From Solea solea (taxonomy: Eukaryota > Chordata > Actinopteri > Pleuronectiformes > Soleidae), in contig NC_081143.1 of NCBI RefSeq assembly GCF_958295425.1, positions 124,001-188,000 on the forward strand: a DNA stretch of 64,000 bases, in the 5' to 3' direction. The notes beneath the pieces are model-generated. The model did not search any database and was not told the DNA's origin. It saw only the letters and a list, made by a program, of their open reading frames with translations. The first letter of the stretch is position 1; every line of letters starts with the position of its first letter. Shown piece by piece: positions 59,868-64,000 of this stretch. Made by a program: the position numbers and the translations under genes.

Positions 59868-62800
59868 TTTTTTTTTTTTTTTAAATATATGTTTATTAGT
59901 TTTTCAACAGGTAAGACAAGAACACTAAACAAAACAGTCAAACAAACAAACATTTGGCTCACTTACATATTCAAATCCAAGTTCAAATTCATACAGGCAG
60001 AAGATTCAGGGGTCACATCTTATACAAAGGAGAAAACATTCAAAACAAATAAGTAAAATAAAAGGAATACAGAAATAAAAGTGTCCCTTTTGAGGTAGAG
60101 CATTCAGAGCTATGATACAAACCCTATTGTGAGAATAGTGGAAATATTCAAACCAAAATGCGACAAAAAGGGTTCCCATGTTTTACGAAAAGCATCATCA
60201 TTACTGTGAAGTTTACATGTCAAAAAGTCCAACACAACATATTCAAATACAACCCTTTGCCACTGAGTCTTAGACGGAACTTTATCTGTGATCCAATTCA
60301 AAAGAATGCTCTTTCTAGCACAGAAAGCAAGTGTCTGAAAAAGTTTTCTTCTAAATTTGTCAGTGATGGACATGTCAGATATACCGAGTAGCAGGTATAA
60401 AGGGTTATTATTACTATTAGTAGACAGAATCTTATTAATTTCCTGCCCTATAATCTGCCAAAACATCTGTATCTCTCTACAATACCATAAACAATGTGTC
60501 AGACTACCAGTTTCTGTCTTACACTTGGGGCACAGTGGAGATGTATTAGGGCTGTATTTGTGGCGCTGAGAGGGAGATATATGAACCCTGTGTAGGAGCT
60601 TTAGCTGCATAGCTCTCACTCGGTTACAGACATTCAGTGTTTTTGCATTTTTCCAAGCGTCATTCCAGTCATCATCTGTTATCTTAACATTAAGTTCTCT
60701 TTCCCATAAGCCCTTCAGAGAGGAGGTGTTTGCGATGTTATACTCTTTAAGAATATTATAAAACAGGCTAATAGAACCGCCAGACTTTAGCCAAAAGAGC
60801 TGCCTCTCTAGGTGTGAGACATCCTGACACTGAAGGATTGAGGTATCCCTAGTGATAAAATTTCTCACTTGCAAATACCGAAAGAAGTCTTGTTGTTGGA
60901 TATCATATTTCCCCTTCAGCTGACTAAAAGACATCATGGTGGGGCCTTCCAGTAGGTTGCGTAAAGTAGATATTCCTTTGTTTACCCAAATCTGGAAGTT
61001 ATTGTCCATTAGCCCAGGGAGGAAGTCAGGATTGTCGCATATCGGAGTGAATACAGACGTGAATCGAGATCTGCCCTCTAATTTTCTGATGGCATGCCAT
61101 GCCTTAACTGTGGAGATCGTAATAGGGTTAGTACAAGCAGATTTCAAAGATGTATTTTTTCTAATAAACAGAAGATTATCCAAAGGATATTTAGACATTG
61201 AACTTTCTACATCCATCCAGAGAGACGTGGATTTATTATGCACCCAGTCAGCTATGGTACGCAAATGAACACTGAGCTGAAATTTTCTAATGTCCGGGAG
61301 GTCGAGACCCCCCTCTGAGGATGGAAGACATAGCGTAGCTATTTTCAGGCGTGGTCTCCTCTTAGACCATATAAAGGAGCTAAACCAACTATTTAACTGT
61401 TTAATAGTCTTATGGAGGAACACGACTGGGATCATTTGTATGGGGTAAAGTAGCCTAGGGAGAATGTTCACTTTTAGGAGTGCGACACGACCTAACCAGG
61501 AAATTGGAAGAGTATTCCATCTCTCTAGGTCTAGTCTTATACGCTCAAATATGGGTGGGAAATTTGCTTTGTAAAGCTGATCAAACGAGGGTGTTACACG
61601 TATTCCCAAATAGACAAAACCTTCTGGGGACCATTTAAACGGGAAGGGGGATGGGGTTTTAGGTATCTGTTTCAGGCAACCTAATGGCATCACTTCCGAT
61701 TTACCATAATTTATTCTGTAACCAGAGAAAATACTGAACTCATTAATGGTCTCAATAAGGGCTGGGATAGATACCTCAGGTTCAGTCACAACAATCAAGA
61801 CATCGTCAGCATAAAGAGTAATCTTGTGTTGTCTAGTGGCCATAGTGAGACCATGTATGTTTTCATTAGTCCTAATAGCTTCAGCAAGTGGCTCAATTGC
61901 CAAGGCGAAGAGCAGGGGCGATAGAGGACACCCTTGCCTTGTACCTCTAAAAATTTCAAAGTTAGAAGATTGCAACCCATTTGTAAGCACTGCTGACAGG
62001 GGATTTGTATAAAGTAGTTTAATCCAAGTTATAAAATTTTCACTTAGGCCAAATTTGCAAAGTGTAAAAAACAGGTATGGCATCTCTACACGGTCAAACG
62101 CCTTCTCGGCATCCAGAGAAAGCACCAGACCATTCAAAGACTGCTGTTGAAAAACCTGAATTGTGTTCAGTAATCTGCGCATATTATTGTATGAATTACG
62201 ACCCTTAATGAATCCAGTTTGGTCGGCATTTATAAGAACAGGGAGTACGCCTTCCAGTCTTGTTGCTAATATTTTGGAGAGAAGTTTTAGATCAGCATTC
62301 AATAAGGAGATAGGCCTGTATGATGCACAATCTTCAGGGATTTTCCCTTTTTTTAAAATGAGAGAGATGTGCGCTTCTCTCAAAGACTGTGGTAAAACAC
62401 CTTTCTTAAAAGAGTCATTAAACATGTCTAGAAGTGGGTCGGCCAGTAAATCACAGAACTCTTTGTAGAATTCGCTACTGAATCCATCTGGACCTGGCGC
62501 TTTACCAGATTGTAACCCTTTAATAGCATTGAGCAACTCTGTCTTAGATATGGGAGCTTCAAGACATGCTTTCTGGGCATCAGATAAGCTAGGAAGGTTA
62601 AGAGAGGAGAAAAAATTGTTCATTTTGTCAGTTGTATCATTATATAGTTCAGATTTATACAAGTTTTCATAGTAGGTTTTAAAAGCCTTATTAATGGCCA
62701 CAGTATTAAAAGTCTGTTTACCCTGACTGTCTATGACTGAAGAGATAATTCGTGAATCAGCCTTTTTCTTCGTCAAATATGATAGATATCTCCCAGCTTT

Positions 62801-64000
62801 ATCTCCATGTTCGTACATTTTTTGTTTGGCAAGTCTGATTTTACCTTCCGCATCTTTAGTCCATAACAGATTTAAAGCGCACCTAATTGCAGAGATCTCT
62901 TTAAGTTTCTGTACAGACGAGTTTTTTACATATTCTTTCTCTGCATACTTCAGTTTAGATTCTAAAATTTTCCTTTGTCCATCCTGTCTTCGCCTCTTAG
63001 TGGACATATAAGATATAATAATACCTCTGGAGAAGGCTTTAGACGTTTCCCATAATAATGAAGAATCACTGGTGGAGGCTGAATTAACAGATAAAAACGA
63101 GTGAAATTCTTCTCTAAAGTAAGATAAAAAATTGTTGTCAGTTAGGATAGAAGGGTTGAATTTCCAGTGTTTGGTTTGGTTGACTGGGTTCCCTAAATCA
63201 TATTGTATGAACACAGCAACATGATCAGAAATAATTATATTTCCTATAGCACTGGATATAACTGACGACAGTAGGGTTCTCGGGAGAAAGAAATAATCAA
63301 TCCTGGTATAGGATTTGTAAACATTTGAGAAAAAGGTATATTCTCTCTCAGCTACATGTTGGACTCTCCACACATCTGTATAGTCTAGGTCTTCACAGAG
63401 TGCTGAGACCCTTTTAGCTTGGGGTGAAAGTGATAATTTACCAGGTGGAGATTTGTCTACAATAGGATTTAAATGGCAGTTAAAGTCTCCTCCAATAAAA
63501 GTGTTTCTGACATTAAGACCTATCACCTTAGAGAAAGAAGTAGTGAGGAGGTCGCTTGGGTATCCAGGTGGGTTGTAAATATTCATTATAGCAATTTCTT
63601 CCCCATAAAGTATGCCTCTCACAATCACATAACAACCTGCTCTGTCTTTTGTACAGTCTAGAAGTTTGAATGGTACATTTCTCTTAATTAGAATGGCCAC
63701 ACCTCTACTCCTTGAAGTAAAAGATGAAAAATAAACCTGTCCAAAACCTCCTTGTTGTAATTTCAAATGTTCACTGTCGTTTAGATGTGTCTCTTGCAAT
63801 AGTGCTATGTCAACGCATTCCTTCTTAAGATAAGTTAAAATCTTTTTCCGTTTGACAGGCGTATGAACACCATTTACGTTCCAGGTGCATAGCTTCAAGG
63901 CTGACATGATCATGGGTTCTGAACTAAAATATTACCTGAACACATTGCCTGTAATGAAATCCCTAACAAAGTGAGCCAAATAAAACAAAACAGAAACAGA
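59868..64000 (-). mobile_element. L1/Tx1-type LINE, duplicated copy, cut by window end
   Basis: Equivalent to the element at 25367-29925: the same poly(A) tail (T-run from about 59866), 3' UTR and ORF2. The window ends in the ORF1-ORF2 spacer, so the ORF1 remnant and the right target duplication are not visible. Confidence 0.92.
60110..63913 (-). CDS. L1-type ORF2 protein, duplicated copy
   Basis: 1,267 residues, identical in translation to the ORF at 25609-29412. It has the same endonuclease residues (Asn14, Glu41, Asp143, Asn145, Asp205, Asp230, His231), RT motifs (LDAEKAFD, RQGCPLSP, YADD at 701-704) and C-x2-C-x8-H-x4-C motif at 1128-1145. Two intact identical copies mean either that the duplication is too young for mutations or that it is artificial. 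Any RNA would come from a promoter outside the element, because the 5' region of the partner copy is truncated. Confidence 0.95.
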   Translation of the reverse strand: MIMSALKLCTWNVNGVHTPVKRKKILTYLKKECVDIALLQETHLNDSEHLKLQQGGFGQVYFSSFTSRSRGVAILIKRNVPFKLLDCTKDRAGCYVIVRGILYGEEIAIMNIYNPPGYPSDLLTTSFSKVIGLNVRNTFIGGDFNCHLNPIVDKSPPGKLSLSPQAKRVSALCEDLDYTDVWRVQHVAEREYTFFSNVYKSYTRIDYFFLPRTLLSSVISSAIGNIIISDHVAVFIQYDLGNPVNQTKHWKFNPSILTDNNFLSYFREEFHSFLSVNSASTSDSSLLWETSKAFSRGIIISYMSTKRRRQDGQRKILESKLKYAEKEYVKNSSVQKLKEISAIRCALNLLWTKDAEGKIRLAKQKMYEHGDKAGRYLSYLTKKKADSRIISSVIDSQGKQTFNTVAINKAFKTYYENLYKSELYNDTTDKMNNFFSSLNLPSLSDAQKACLEAPISKTELLNAIKGLQSGKAPGPDGFSSEFYKEFCDLLADPLLDMFNDSFKKGVLPQSLREAHISLILKKGKIPEDCASYRPISLLNADLKLLSKILATRLEGVLPVLINADQTGFIKGRNSYNNMRRLLNTIQVFQQQSLNGLVLSLDAEKAFDRVEMPYLFFTLCKFGLSENFITWIKLLYTNPLSAVLTNGLQSSNFEIFRGTRQGCPLSPLLFALAIEPLAEAIRTNENIHGLTMATRQHKITLYADDVLIVVTEPEVSIPALIETINEFSIFSGYRINYGKSEVMPLGCLKQIPKTPSPFPFKWSPEGFVYLGIRVTPSFDQLYKANFPPIFERIRLDLERWNTLPISWLGRVALLKVNILPRLLYPIQMIPVVFLHKTIKQLNSWFSSFIWSKRRPRLKIATLCLPSSEGGLDLPDIRKFQLSVHLRTIADWVHNKSTSLWMDVESSMSKYPLDNLLFIRKNTSLKSACTNPITISTVKAWHAIRKLEGRSRFTSVFTPICDNPDFLPGLMDNNFQIWVNKGISTLRNLLEGPTMMSFSQLKGKYDIQQQDFFRYLQVRNFITRDTSILQCQDVSHLERQLFWLKSGGSISLFYNILKEYNIANTSSLKGLWERELNVKITDDDWNDAWKNAKTLNVCNRVRAMQLKLLHRVHISPSQRHKYSPNTSPLCPKCKTETGSLTHCLWYCREIQMFWQIIGQEINKILSTNSNNNPLYLLLGISDMSITDKFRRKLFQTLAFCARKSILLNWITDKVPSKTQWQRVVFEYVVLDFLTCKLHSNDDAFRKTWEPFLSHFGLNISTILTIGFVS

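Larger units (their letters stand above)
54292..64000 (+). repeat. Segmental duplication, right copy (partner 19791-29499)
   Basis: Co-linear with 19791-29499 at an offset of 34,501 bp and nearly identical, including both satellite junctions and transposon insertions. It continues past the window end. Its satellite part is 54292-58780: cassettes with C modules at about 54436, 55909, 57383 (short) and 57856. Confidence 0.93.

Noticed and set aside
1..64000. CENP-B box in A, B or C modules
   Set aside because: I looked for TTCG-N4-A-N2-CGGG. The CGGCAACCGGG variants of A have the wrong spacing and lack TTCG, and no exact match was seen.
1..64000. CRISPR array
   Set aside because: The regular repeats are long contiguous satellite monomers without unique spacers, in an animal genome with LINEs and hAT elements.

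Overview
This window looks like repeat-dense chromatin from a teleost fish genome. The evidence is the mix of transposons: a hAT element with a BED finger, a Tx1/L1-type LINE with an intact ORF2, L2-type LINE tails, a Harbinger-like MITE and short repeats that are abundant in fish. There are no rRNA or tRNA genes, no CRISPR arrays and no bacterial-style operons. The only long intact genes are retrotransposon ORFs, so any host-gene content is fragmentary.

Most of the sequence is a composite satellite with three modules, here called A, C and B. A is a 141-bp tandem monomer. C is a single-copy linker of about 250-265 bp that starts like A and ends just before B. B is a 176-bp tandem monomer. The order is A(n)-C-B(n) with the same junctions every time, so the A-C-B cassette is the unit that amplifies. 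Layout: cassettes at 1-7733; a hAT insertion at 7734-8856; cassettes at 8857-13029; a very homogeneous 1,841-bp higher-order repeat at about 13030-19790, each copy carrying the same SINE-like insertion; cassettes with a period of about 1,473 bp to 24279; an L2-type tail (24280-25100); an L1 with a full ORF2 on the minus strand (25367-29925); a second L1 fragment on the plus strand (30179-32992); a pure A array (32993-34755); a C module split by a Harbinger-like MITE (34900-35524); and a pure B array (35633-39895).

From about 39,895 to 46,925 lies a non-satellite island. It holds microsatellites, decayed L1 pieces, a CTCF-like motif, a perfect 16-bp hairpin and several minus-strand exon-like segments with splice sites in matching phase, probably remains of a host gene that I cannot name. 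The island ends in B monomers in inverted orientation, after which cassettes resume (47244-58780).

The block 19791-29499 recurs co-linearly at 54292-64000 (offset 34,501 bp) and is almost identical, including the L2 tail and the intact L1 ORF2. It runs off the window end. It is either a very recent segmental duplication or an assembly duplication.

The most interesting signals are the A monomer, many copies of which carry a perfect DR1 nuclear-receptor motif (AGGTCAAAGGTCA on the minus strand); transposon insertions that act as birth marks of satellite amplification; and the near-identical duplication carrying an apparently coding-competent LINE ORF2.
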